Source: Zavarzinella formosa DSM 19928 (lineage in GTDB: Bacteria > Planctomycetota > Planctomycetia > Gemmatales > Gemmataceae). Taken from it: a stretch of 42,211 nt of DNA. Below are positions 19,260 through 27,261 of the stretch, in pieces. The position numbers and the translations under genes were made by a program. Under the pieces are notes generated by a model. It was not told the origin of the DNA. It did not search any database and saw nothing but the letters and a program-made list of their open reading frames with translations. Where the stretch lies: positions 45,550 through 87,760 of the forward strand of contig NZ_JH636448.1 in NCBI RefSeq assembly GCF_000255705.1. The letters are read 5' to 3'. How positions within the stretch are numbered: position 1 is the stretch's first letter; each line of letters opens with the position of its first letter.

Positions 19260-21653
19260 TTGGACGCCGTTCTCCTCGCCGATTCAACCTCGAACGCCAT
19301 CCCCCCGGATCGCCGCTCACATACCCCCAACCAGTCTGGCGTCATGCAGGTTCGCAAACGCAATGGCTCGCTTGAGGCCGTCGAAGTAAACAAAATCGTA
19401 CGCGCCGTGCTCCGCTGCGCCGGTGGTCTGAATCACGTCGATCCCATGCGGGTGGCCGTCAAGACCATCGGCGGGCTGTACGACGGCGCCACGACCGCCG
19501 AACTCGACCGGCTTTCCATCCAAACGGCCGCCGGGTTGATCGCCGAGGAGCCGGAATACTCCCGCCTCGCGGCCCGGCTACTGGCCACGTACATCGAGAA
19601 GGAAGTCGCCAACCAGGACATCCATTCGTTTTCGCAGTCGGTCGCCGCCGGACGCCGGCACGGGCTGGTTTCCGATGAGACGTTCGCCTTTGTCGCCGCG
19701 AACGCCCGCAAATTGAACGCCGCCGCCGCCGAGCCGCCCGCCGATCTGTTCGAGTATTTCGGACTGCGGACCGTATACGACCGTTACCTGCTCCGTCATC
19801 CCGAAACTCGCCACGTCATCGAGACGCCGTCCGGGTTCTTCCTCCGTGTGGCCTGCGGCCTTGCGGAATCTGCCGCCGACGCCATCGACTTTTTCCGGCT
19901 GATGTCCGCGCACCGCTACATGCCCAGCACACCGACACTGTTCAACTCCGGTACTCTGCGTCCGCAGATGTCATCCTGTTATTTGCTCGACTCCCCATCT
20001 GACGACTTGGAATCCATTTATGACCGCTACGCGGACGTGGCCAAGCTCTCCAAGTTTGCGGGCGGAATCGGCCTGGCGTATCACCGTATCCGTTCCCGAG
20101 GCTCGCTGATCCGTGGCACGAACGGGCACAGCAACGGAATTGTTCCGTGGCTGAAGACTCTTGATTCCTCGGTCGCCGCCGTCAACCAGGGCGGCAAACG
20201 CAAGGGGGCCTGCTGCGTGTACCTGGAGACGTGGCACGCGGACATCGAGGAGTTTCTGGAACTGCGTGACAACACCGGAGACGCTTCTCGGCGGGCCTAC
20301 AATCTGAATCTCGCCAACTGGGTTCCCGACCTGTTCATGCGGCGAGTCGAAACGGGACAGGACTGGTCGCTGTTCGACCCCAAGAACGTCCCACATTTGA
20401 CGGACTTGTTCGGGGCCGCGTTCGACATCGCTTATGAGGACGCCGAGCAACGCGGGCTGGCCGTCAAAAAACTGTCGGCACGGGATCTTTATGCCCAAAT
20501 GATGAAGACACTAGCCGAGACGGGCAACGGTTGGATGACATTCAAGGACGCCTGTAACCGCGCGTGCAACCAGACCAGCGCGCCGGGGGCGGTCGTCCAC
20601 TGTTCCAATCTTTGCACGGAAATCGTCGAGGTGTCATCCTCCGGGGAAACGGCGGTTTGCAACCTCGGTTCGGTGAATCTTGCCCGGCATGTCGAGGCCG
20701 GAGGATTCGACTTCGACGCCCTGGCCGCGACGGTGCGGACGGCGGTTCGGTTCCTCGACCGGGTCATCGACATCAACTTCTATCCCACCACGGCGGCGGC
20801 GGCTTCCAACAAACGCTGGCGGCCGGTCGGGTTGGGCGTGATGGGCCTGCAAGACGTGTTTTTCCGGCTCCGACTGCCGTTCGACGCCCCGGCCGCCCGG
20901 GAACTGTCCCGCCGCATCCAGGAAGAAATCTACTACCACGCCCTGGCGACCTCCTGCGACCTCGCCGACCGGCACGGCCCTCATCCGAACCATCAGGAAA
21001 CCCGCGCCGCCAACGGGATGCTTCAGTTCGACGCCTGGGGCATTTCCCCGGCCGACCAAGACCGCTGGGACGCTCTCCGAGACCGGGTTCGCCGCGTGGG
21101 ATTGCGAAACTCCCTGTTGATCGCCATCGCCCCGACCGCCACCATCGCCTCCATCGTGGGGGCGTGCGAGTGCGTCGAACCGCAGGTGTCGAACCTCTTC
21201 AAACGCGAGACTTTGTCCGGCGAGTTCCTGCAAATCAACCGTTCTCTGGTCGAAGACCTGAAGTCGCTTGGCCTCTGGACGGATGCCATCCGCGCCCAGA
21301 TCAAACTGGCCGACGGATCGGTGCAGGGGATCGGAGAGATTCCCGCCGACCTGCGGGCTGTTTACAGGACCGCGTGGGAGGTTCCGATGCGTTCGCTCAT
21401 CGACATGGCCGCCGACCGGGGGCCATACATCGACCAGAGCCAGTCGCTCAATCTGTTTCTTGAAAGCCCGACCATCGGCAAGATGTCGTCCATGTATATG
21501 CACGCATGGAAGAAGGGGCTGAAGACAACCTACTACCTGCGCTCCCGTCCCGCGACCGCTATCGCCAAGACCACCGTGACCCGCCCGGTGACGCCGGCCG
21601 AGGGGGTGGCCTGCTCGCTCGAAAACCCCGGCGCGTGCGAGTCCTGTCAGTGA
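19260..21653 (+). CDS. nrdA: Ribonucleoside-diphosphate reductase class I, alpha subunit
   Basis: NrdA reduces ribonucleoside diphosphates to deoxyribonucleotides, using a radical delivered by NrdB. An ATP-cone opens the protein (MQVRKRNGSLEAVEVNKIVR). Numbered from the TTG start, Cys240 (SSCYLLDS) and the triad Asn450, Cys452, Glu454 (NLCTEIVE) are the active-site residues. The radical-transfer tyrosine pair is in TTYYLRSRP, and the tail CSLENPGACESCQ carries the redox cysteines. TTG 19260 is preceded six bases upstream by AGGGAG, giving 797 residues; ATG 19344 would give 769, closer to E. coli (761), but has no clear ribosome-binding site. nrdB follows after 37 bases and metF after that. 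The cobalamin riboswitch upstream implies that the B12-dependent class II reductase takes over when B12 is present. Confidence 0.95.
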   Translation: MDAVLLADSTSNAIPPDRRSHTPNQSGVMQVRKRNGSLEAVEVNKIVRAVLRCAGGLNHVDPMRVAVKTIGGLYDGATTAELDRLSIQTAAGLIAEEPEYSRLAARLLATYIEKEVANQDIHSFSQSVAAGRRHGLVSDETFAFVAANARKLNAAAAEPPADLFEYFGLRTVYDRYLLRHPETRHVIETPSGFFLRVACGLAESAADAIDFFRLMSAHRYMPSTPTLFNSGTLRPQMSSCYLLDSPSDDLESIYDRYADVAKLSKFAGGIGLAYHRIRSRGSLIRGTNGHSNGIVPWLKTLDSSVAAVNQGGKRKGACCVYLETWHADIEEFLELRDNTGDASRRAYNLNLANWVPDLFMRRVETGQDWSLFDPKNVPHLTDLFGAAFDIAYEDAEQRGLAVKKLSARDLYAQMMKTLAETGNGWMTFKDACNRACNQTSAPGAVVHCSNLCTEIVEVSSSGETAVCNLGSVNLARHVEAGGFDFDALAATVRTAVRFLDRVIDINFYPTTAAAASNKRWRPVGLGVMGLQDVFFRLRLPFDAPAARELSRRIQEEIYYHALATSCDLADRHGPHPNHQETRAANGMLQFDAWGISPADQDRWDALRDRVRRVGLRNSLLIAIAPTATIASIVGACECVEPQVSNLFKRETLSGEFLQINRSLVEDLKSLGLWTDAIRAQIKLADGSVQGIGEIPADLRAVYRTAWEVPMRSLIDMAADRGPYIDQSQSLNLFLESPTIGKMSSMYMHAWKKGLKTTYYLRSRPATAIAKTTVTRPVTPAEGVACSLENPGACESCQ

Positions 21654-21690
21654 ATGAAATTGTCGTTCGTGAAACCCAAGGAAGCTGTCG

Positions 21691-22689
21691 ATGCTGCTCG
21701 AACCCGGAATGAGTCTGACGCTGCGGCCTATGCGCTATCCAGACTTCTTCGAGATGTACAAGGATGCGATCAAGAACACTTGGACCGTGGAGGAGGTTGA
21801 CTTCTCGACCGACCTCGCGGACCTGAGGTCGCGGGTCACGCCGGCTGAGCGGCATTTAATCCACCGATTGGTGGCGTTCTTCGCCACCGGGGATTCGATC
21901 GTCGGCAACAACCTTGTGCTCAACCTGTACCAGCACATCAACGCCCCCGAGGCGAGGATGTATCTGTCCCGGCAGTTGTACGAGGAGGCTCTGCACGTCC
22001 AGTTCTACCTGACGCTCCTCGACAATTACCTCCCGGACATGGCCGAGCGGGAAGCGGCTTTCGCCGCCGTCGACAACATCCCGTCTATCAAGCTCAAGGC
22101 CGATTTCTGTTTCAAGTGGATCGACTCCATTGAGGGGCTGGATCGATTGGAAACCCCCGCTCATCGGCGGGCATTTTTGCTCAATTTGATCTGCTTCGCC
22201 GCTTGCATCGAGGGCTTGTTCTTCTTCGCCGCGTTTGCCTACGTGTACTTCCTGCGGTCGAAGGGTCTGCTGCACGGGCTGGCGACCGGTACCAACTGGG
22301 TATTCCGCGACGAGAGCGCGCACATGGCCTTCGCCTTCCGGGTGATCGACACCGTGCGGCGGGAGGAACCTGAATTGTTCGACAAGAATTTAGAGTCTCA
22401 AATCGTGGCCATGCTTCGGGAGGCGGTCGAGGTGGAAACGACGTTCGCCCGCGACGTGCTTGGGAAAGGCGTCGCCGGGATGTCGCTCGTGGACTTGCGG
22501 AAATATTTGGAATACGTCGCCGACCGGCGGCTGGAGACTCTCGGCATCGCCCCTGTCTACGGTTCCCGAAATCCGTTCGACTTTATGGAGTTGCAGGATG
22601 TCCAGGAGTTGACCAACTTTTTTGAACGCCGGGTTTCTGCGTACCAGCTTGGCGTCACCGGGTCGGTTGCGTTTGGCGAAGAGTTTTGA
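21691..22689 (+). CDS. nrdB: Ribonucleoside-diphosphate reductase class I, beta (radical) subunit
   Basis: NrdB houses the dimetal centre and tyrosyl radical that start catalysis in NrdA. All expected residues are visible in the 332-residue product: Asp68 (ATGDSIVGN), Glu99 and His102 (EALH), the radical Tyr106 four residues after that His, Glu174 (CIEGLFFF), Glu208 and His211 (DESAH). The presence of Tyr106 argues against the Tyr-less class Ic type. The C-terminus GVTGSVAFGEEF is the likely NrdA-binding tail. The start at ATG 21691 has GGAAG eleven bases upstream. The gene follows nrdA by 37 bases and must share its riboswitch-controlled transcript. Confidence 0.95.
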   Translation: MLLEPGMSLTLRPMRYPDFFEMYKDAIKNTWTVEEVDFSTDLADLRSRVTPAERHLIHRLVAFFATGDSIVGNNLVLNLYQHINAPEARMYLSRQLYEEALHVQFYLTLLDNYLPDMAEREAAFAAVDNIPSIKLKADFCFKWIDSIEGLDRLETPAHRRAFLLNLICFAACIEGLFFFAAFAYVYFLRSKGLLHGLATGTNWVFRDESAHMAFAFRVIDTVRREEPELFDKNLESQIVAMLREAVEVETTFARDVLGKGVAGMSLVDLRKYLEYVADRRLETLGIAPVYGSRNPFDFMELQDVQELTNFFERRVSAYQLGVTGSVAFGEEF

Positions 22690-22734
22690 CCCGATCATCT
22701 ATGACGGATCATCAATCCACCGGAGAGGATTTCC

Positions 22735-23664
22735 ATGCACATTCGAGATATTTTCGAGCGGAACAGGACCACTTTCAGTTTCGAGTTCTTTCCCCCAAAA
22801 ACAGACGAGGGCACCAACGAACTGTTTCTCACGATCCAACGGTTGCAGGCGCTCAAGCCGTCGTTCGTGTCCGTCACGTATGGCGCCGGGGGCTCGACGC
22901 ACCGACGGACGCACGATTTGGTCGTTCGCATTTACCGGGAACTTCAAATCACCGCCATCTCGCACCTCACCTGCGTGTGTCACACGCGGGAGGAACTTCA
23001 TTCAATCTTGGATCGTTACGCCGCATCTGGCGTGGAAAACATACTGGCATTGAGCGGCGATCCGCCAGCAAACAATTCCGGATATGACCGGTCAAAAGAT
23101 GCTTTTCGCTACGCGGAGGAGTTGGTTCGCTTTATCAAATCGTTTGGCGGTCCGCCCGAATTCAGGGGTTTTGGGGTTGGCGTCGCAGGCTTCCCCGAGG
23201 GGCATCCCGCGACCAAGAACCGTCTGAAGGAAATGGACTTCCTCAAAAAAAAGGCGGATGCCGGAGCCGAGTACGTCTGCACCCAAACGTTTCTCGACAA
23301 CCGTGACTTCTACGACTTTCGCGAGCGGTGTGAACTCGCGGGAATCAAGGTGCCCATCATCGCGGGAATCATGCCGGTCACGTCACGTGCCAACCTGGCG
23401 CGAATGAGCGAACTGGCTTTGGGGGCGAGGACGCCGGCATCCTTGCTGCGATCCCTCGGCCGTTGCAAAGACGATCACGCCATCGAAATGGTCGGAAAAC
23501 ACTGGGCCACCGAGCAGTGCCGCGATCTCCTCGACAACCAAGTGCGGGGAATTCATTTTTACACACTCAACCGGAGCGAAACGACGCTTCAGATTTACAA
23601 AGCTCTCGGGGTCGTCGATTCCACATGTTTAGAGGCCCTGACGAAACCCCTTGTTTCGGCATGA
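22735..23664 (+). CDS. metF: 5,10-methylenetetrahydrofolate reductase
   Basis: MetF is an FAD enzyme that reduces 5,10-methylene-THF to 5-methyl-THF, the methyl donor for methionine synthase. The 309-residue product has the typical N-terminus RTTFSFEFFPPKTDEGTNEL with the catalytic Glu, SVTYGAGGSTHRRT, HLTCVCHTREEL, ILALSGDPP and the C-terminal GIHFYTLNRSE. Start ATG 22735 has GGAGAGGA seven bases upstream. It lies 45 bases after nrdB on the same strand with no terminator between, so it is probably co-transcribed with nrdAB and controlled by the same cobalamin riboswitch. This would supply methyl-THF to the B12-independent MetE under B12 shortage. Confidence 0.95.
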   Translation: MHIRDIFERNRTTFSFEFFPPKTDEGTNELFLTIQRLQALKPSFVSVTYGAGGSTHRRTHDLVVRIYRELQITAISHLTCVCHTREELHSILDRYAASGVENILALSGDPPANNSGYDRSKDAFRYAEELVRFIKSFGGPPEFRGFGVGVAGFPEGHPATKNRLKEMDFLKKKADAGAEYVCTQTFLDNRDFYDFRERCELAGIKVPIIAGIMPVTSRANLARMSELALGARTPASLLRSLGRCKDDHAIEMVGKHWATEQCRDLLDNQVRGIHFYTLNRSETTLQIYKALGVVDSTCLEALTKPLVSA

Positions 23665-23707
23665 GATTTGCGCTTTTTGACAGATGCCCCAACAAGGAGA
23701 TGCTGTC

Positions 23708-23969
23708 ATGGCCAGCGCGCACATGTCGGATGAGTTTTATGATCTGGCCAGTCATCATTTGCCCCCGCTGCAGTCTGTCGGCCTGTTCGGAGACCGGCCC
23801 CAAGTCAGCCGTTTTCCCGGAGAAGGCCGGCCTGATGATGGTCATGGTCGAAGCCATCACTCTCGCCTTGGAGTTGAGCGCCGACCGAGTGACAAGTGTT
23901 CGGAAAGACATTTCGCTCTGCCGCCGGGGGAAACACGAGGCGATCAGGTCGCTCCGGGTCAAAACCTGA
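23708..23969 (+). pseudogene. Small hypothetical gene, probably frameshifted
   Basis: ATG 23708 has AAGGAG eight bases upstream and begins MASAHMSDEFYDLASHHLPP, then LQSVGLFGDRPQ. After about 23800 the neighbouring frame looks more protein-like: VFPEKAGLMMVMVEAITLAL, ELSADRVTSVRKDISLCRRG and a stop at 23969, just before a strong terminator hairpin. The first frame would instead run through that hairpin to 24052. I infer a one-base indel near 23810. The family is not recognised. Confidence 0.4.
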
Positions 23970-24010
23970 CGCCCCGTTTGCGTTGCCTCCATCTCCCGTT
24001 GTTCTTTTCC

Positions 24011-24040
24011 GGGGTTGCGATTTTCCCAAATCGCAACCCC
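24011..24040 (+). terminator. Rho-independent-like terminator
   Basis: A perfect 13-bp stem GGGGTTGCGATTT / AAATCGCAACCCC with a four-base loop (TCCC) is followed six bases later by TTTT. It would end the nrdAB-metF transcript or that of the small gene after metF. Confidence 0.75.
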
Positions 24041-24100
24041 GATTCGTTTTGACTCCCCGCATAGGTTCACGGTGTCGTCGAAATCTTGCGAGGATCGCAC

Positions 24101-24343
24101 ATGGCCCGCCGGACCAATCCGCTGACTCCTGATGAAATCCAGGCGGCCTTCTGCGAACATTGGGCTGACTCTTCGCCCGTTCTCACTCCCGGCCAACTCG
24201 CGATGCCGTGCCGGGTCTCGAAGAAAACCATTTACGGCTGGAGTTCGGCAGGGCGGCTGGACTCGGCCAAGTTCCGCGCGGGCAAACACCTCCGGTTCTG
24301 GCGGGACCGGGCGCTGATCTCCCTGTTCAACAACCCTTGGTGA
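24101..24343 (+). CDS. Helix-turn-helix DNA-binding protein, excisionase-like
   Basis: The 80-residue product contains LTPGQLAMPCRVSKKTIYGW followed by SSAGRLDSAKFRAGKHLRFW, the pattern of a winged-helix MerR-type/excisionase (HTH_17) domain that binds DNA. ATG 24101 has GAGGA nine bases upstream. It ends 10 bases before the tyrosine recombinase gene on the same strand, the usual arrangement of a small directionality factor or target selector with its integrase. The Cys in place of the usual polar residue in PCRVSKK is unremarkable. Recognition of the exact subfamily is not possible from sequence alone. Confidence 0.7.
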   Translation: MARRTNPLTPDEIQAAFCEHWADSSPVLTPGQLAMPCRVSKKTIYGWSSAGRLDSAKFRAGKHLRFWRDRALISLFNNPW

Positions 24344-24353
24344 GGAAATATCC

Positions 24354-25488
24354 ATGGAAGAGCCCGAACGAACCCCGGTGGGGGATCGCGCGACGATCTA
24401 CCCCCGCGGCAAGAAAAAGATTTATGTGGCCGACTTCTGGCGGGACGGCAAACATTGCCTCGAGTCGCTGAAGACGACCAACAAGAAGACCGCCCTGCAA
24501 CGGGCGGTCACCCTGGCCGCCGACCTGGCGGTGGGCAGACACCAAGGCGCACCCGAGCGAGCGCACTTCGACCGGGCCATGGCGAATTATCTGGCCCAGT
24601 TGCGGACCGAGGAAAAAGCCCGTCGCACCCTGGTGAAGTGCCGGGGAGTCTACGACCTGTTGCTCGGGCATCTTCGGGGCAAAAACGTGAGCCGGCTCGA
24701 CCAGTTCACGATCCGCCACGTTGACGCTTATCGCGAGGAACGCTCGGCCGAGCGACCCCCCAAAACCGTCTACGCCAAGGGGGTGATCATCTTGCAGTTC
24801 TTCTCAAGGTGCCGCTCCCGGCGCCTCATCGCCGAGAACCCGCTCGCCGAAGTCCGGCTTAAAAAGCCGCCGTTCGTTCCCAAGGCGGGGCCGTCGCCGG
24901 GGGAGGTCAACCGAATCCTCGCGGAACTGTCCGGACTCAAGAAGACGATGGTGGCGGTCCTGGCGTTCACGGGCATGCGGGCGGGGGAGTTGCAGCGGCT
25001 GACCCCGCCGACCTGGACTTGAGGGACAACTGGCTCCGGGTGGTCTCCCGAAGGGGCTGGAAACCAAGACGCGGAACTCACGGAATGTTCCAATTCATAC
25101 CCGGCTGAGGGCCATGTTGAAGACGCTGCCGGAAAGCCGCAAGCCTTGGCTGTTCACCATGCTGCCCAGTGACCAATATCCCGACGGGGATCACCGGACC
25201 AACATCAAGAAGCTCAACGAGGACTTTCAGGCGGCCGTCGCCAGGGCCGGCCTGCCCGTCGGGCGGGAGCACGGGTTCACCCTGCATTCGCTGCGTCATT
25301 TTTTCGAGACGCACACGGTGAACTCCCACGTCCCGCAGCGCGTGATTGACCACTGGCTCGGCCACCACTCGGACCGGTCCATGGGGGCGGTGTATTACCG
25401 CCTGACCGATGTGGATTCCCAGGAGTTCATGCGAAAGCTTCCGTTTGCCGACGGGACTGAAACGCAGGACATTATTCAAAAGGATTGA
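24354..25488 (+). pseudogene. Tyrosine recombinase (phage-type integrase), two frameshifts
   Basis: The frame starts MEEPERTPVGDRATIYPRGK and has a core-binding SAM-like domain (AMANYLAQLRTEEKARRTLV), then FTGMRAGELQRLTP with the first catalytic Arg. Near 25005 one base is missing: the first frame stops at 25022 while the protein continues ADLDLRDNWLRVVSR in another frame. A second missing base near 25052 leads to ETKTRNSRNVPIHTRLRAML. The last frame holds the rest of the active site: LHSLRHFFETH (H-x-x-R), HWLGHHSDRSM (His) and AVYYRL (nucleophile Tyr). All R-H-R-H-Y residues survive, so the gene died recently. The neighbours are an excisionase-like gene upstream and a tRNA-Ser gene downstream. 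Confidence 0.85.
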
Positions 25489-25531
25489 CGAATGAAAAGC
25501 GTGTTGATGTTCGTGTTATTGCCGGTTGGTT

Positions 25532-25548
25532 CCCGGATTTGAACCGGG
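25532..25548 (-). other. tRNA T-arm-like fragment, possible attachment-site relic
   Basis: On the minus strand CCCGGTTCAAATCCGGG forms a five-base-pair stem with the seven-base loop TTCAAAT, the exact geometry of a tRNA T-arm, followed by AACCAAC as a possible acceptor strand. No 5' half of a tRNA is found. It lies 43 bases past the dead integrase. Integrases often target tRNA 3' ends, so this may be what is left of an attachment site. Confidence 0.35.
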
Positions 25549-25579
25549 ACAAACCATGTCTCAAACGTGACTGAAATGC

Positions 25580-25607
25580 AAAAACCCCGGAAAAATCCGA
25601 GGTTTTT
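25580..25607 (-). terminator. Terminator of tRNA-Ser
   Basis: On the minus strand, AAAAACCTCGG and CCGGGGTTTTT form an 11-bp stem with one U-G pair around a six-base loop and end in a T-run. It begins 20 bases after the tRNA 3' end. Confidence 0.75.
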
Positions 25608-25627
25608 GGAGGCCCCGAAAGGGGATA

Positions 25628-25714
25628 CGGAGAGGGGGGGATTCGAACCCCCGTTATCCTTTCGGATAAATTAGTTTTCGAGACTAACGCAATCAACCGC
25701 TCTGCCACCTCTCC
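25628..25714 (-). tRNA. tRNA-Ser (anticodon CGA)
   Basis: The minus strand folds into a class II tRNA of 87 bases. The acceptor stem is GGAGAGG with CCTCTCC. The anticodon stem TTAGT/ACTAA encloses CTCGAAA, so the anticodon is CGA, reading UCG. The variable arm TTATCCGAAAGGATAA is long, as in serine tRNAs, and the T-arm is GGGGGTTCGAATCCCCC. The discriminator base is G, as expected for serine. The 3' CCA is not encoded. Confidence 0.95.
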
Positions 25715-25722
25715 GTGGGGTG

Positions 25723-25751
25723 ATTCTAGTATCCCTCCCAGGCACCGACAA
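25723..25751 (-). promoter_or_regulatory. Promoter of tRNA-Ser
   Basis: On the minus strand TTGTCG (25751-25746) and TAGAAT (25728-25723) are separated by exactly 17 bases, and the tRNA begins eight bases further on. The -10 differs from TATAAT at one position. Confidence 0.65.
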
Positions 25752-26128
25752 TCCGATCAAAAAACTTGTTTCATCAAGGGTCAAAGAGGCTGGCCGACAT
25801 GCGGTTGCTCCGGTCATTTGTTTGAACGGTGTTTTATTTGATTTCTCGCCAGTGGATTGTGACTGTCACCGGGAAAGCGGTGAACTTGATGGAGGGGTTC
25901 GCTCTGAATGGTTTTGCTTTTTTCTCCAATCTTGCCGGTTTTGCGGCTAGTATGGGGACTGACAGTCCTTCCGGGGATTGGGGACGGGTTCGATGAATCA
26001 TGCGAGTTCTCCGGGGGGCCGGTTGGAAGATGCGTGCGGGAAGCGCGTAGAGTGATAGTGGGAAGCCGCTGCGTGTCCGATGATGTGGGGGTCATCGGAT
26101 GACGTTGCCCAAGGGAGAGGGGATTTCC
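25752..26128. other. Intergenic stretch upstream of DUF1573 gene
   Basis: No reading frame here resembles a protein, and I see no RNA fold beyond the tRNA promoter. The last 30 bases carry the GGGAGAGGGG ribosome-binding site of the next gene. Confidence 0.5.
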
Positions 26129-27106
26129 ATGCTCAAGAATTGTCTGCCATTGATGATCGGACTGGCGGTTGTCGCACCGTTGTCCGCAGGGGAAGCCGAA
26201 AAGTTCTTTTCCGAGCGGGCCAGAGACTTCGGGACCGTCCCGTTCGGTCCGGCCCAGGTTCATCACTTCAAGATCACCAACACCAGCAACCAAGTGGCGA
26301 GAATCGCCAGCGCTCGTGTGTCCTGCGGATGCACGACGGCCACCATTCCGGTCAACACGCTCAAGCCCGGTGAATCAACATTTCTCACTGCCTCGATGGA
26401 CACCAAACGATTCATCGGCCAAAAGGAAGTCATCATTTATGTGACGTTCTCCAATCCGGCCGAAGAAGTGACGTTGTCCGTCAAGGCGAACCGCAACGAC
26501 AGCTTTTCCAAGAGCGCCGAAGTAGTCTCGATGGGACAAGCCCGCAAGGGAGGCGAGGCCGTCGGTTCCGTTCAAGTGACCATGCGGAACGACCCGAATT
26601 TCACCATCACCGGAGCCACGACCAACACGGATTACGTGACGGTCGCCCCCAAAGAATTGAAGCGAGACCGTTTTGAGGTGGTGTATGAATTGACCGCCAC
26701 CATGAAACCCGGCTTGGATGTGGGCGTGTGGACCACCGACATGGTGTTTACGACCACCAGCCCGTCGCTTTCCACTGTCCGCATTCCCGTGATGGTGGAG
26801 ATTGTCGCCCCGATCACGGCGACGCCGGCCCAAGTCCAGTTCCCGGCCGTCAAGGTGGGGGACAGCAAAGAGCTCATCGTCGTGGTGAAGGGCGACAAGC
26901 CCTTCAAGATCGTTGAAGTACAGGGGGGCGACGGCCTGATCAAAGCGGTGGCCGACGGCAACCAAAGCAAGCAGGCCCATGTGGTGCGATTGGTGTTCCA
27001 ACCGAGCGCGGCTGGGGAAACGCTCAAGAACATCGTCGTGGTCACGGACAACGGCACCGAAGGGAAAGTGACCATCCCGGTTCGCACGACCGCCAAGATG
27101 GACTGA
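26129..27106 (+). CDS. Secreted DUF1573 (ASH-like) protein
   Basis: The product begins MLKNCLPLMIGLAVVAPLSA, a signal peptide, then KFFSERARDFGTVPFGPAQV and HHFKITNTSNQVARIASARV, followed by SCGCTTATIPVNTLKPGEST. These are the hallmarks of DUF1573: DFG.V..G......F...N.....L.I..V..SCGCT. Two further immunoglobulin-like beta domains follow to residue 325. Such proteins are exported and bind unknown partners at the cell envelope. I chose ATG 26129 because the signal peptide starts there and GGGAGAGGGG lies just before. The gene stands alone with its own terminator. Confidence 0.88.
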   Translation: MLKNCLPLMIGLAVVAPLSAGEAEKFFSERARDFGTVPFGPAQVHHFKITNTSNQVARIASARVSCGCTTATIPVNTLKPGESTFLTASMDTKRFIGQKEVIIYVTFSNPAEEVTLSVKANRNDSFSKSAEVVSMGQARKGGEAVGSVQVTMRNDPNFTITGATTNTDYVTVAPKELKRDRFEVVYELTATMKPGLDVGVWTTDMVFTTTSPSLSTVRIPVMVEIVAPITATPAQVQFPAVKVGDSKELIVVVKGDKPFKIVEVQGGDGLIKAVADGNQSKQAHVVRLVFQPSAAGETLKNIVVVTDNGTEGKVTIPVRTTAKMD

Positions 27107-27132
27107 CCCCACCGGGCCGGTTATTTCACTTC

Positions 27133-27164
27133 AACCCGTCCCGCCGAACCGGGGCGGGTTTTTT
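27133..27164 (+). terminator. Rho-independent terminator after DUF1573 gene
   Basis: AACCCGTCCC pairs with GGGGCGGGTT (10 bp, one U-G) around an eight-base loop and runs into TTTTTT. It lies 26 bases after the stop codon. Confidence 0.85.
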
Positions 27165-27261
27165 CATGCCCCGGATTCCCCCTTCCGCCATGCGCCGAAG
27201 TCCCGGCGATCAAGTAAGATAGCTCCACAATTCGCATCCACCGCCAGCGGGAGTGAAGACG

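Noticed and set aside
25472-25708. 78-codon minus-strand frame ending SFVNPFE
   Set aside because: It is a translation of the tRNA-Ser gene, its terminator and the T-arm fragment.
25814-26293. 159-codon minus-strand frame over the DUF1573 gene start
   Set aside because: It overlaps the signal peptide and ribosome-binding site of a well-supported gene and has no family pattern.
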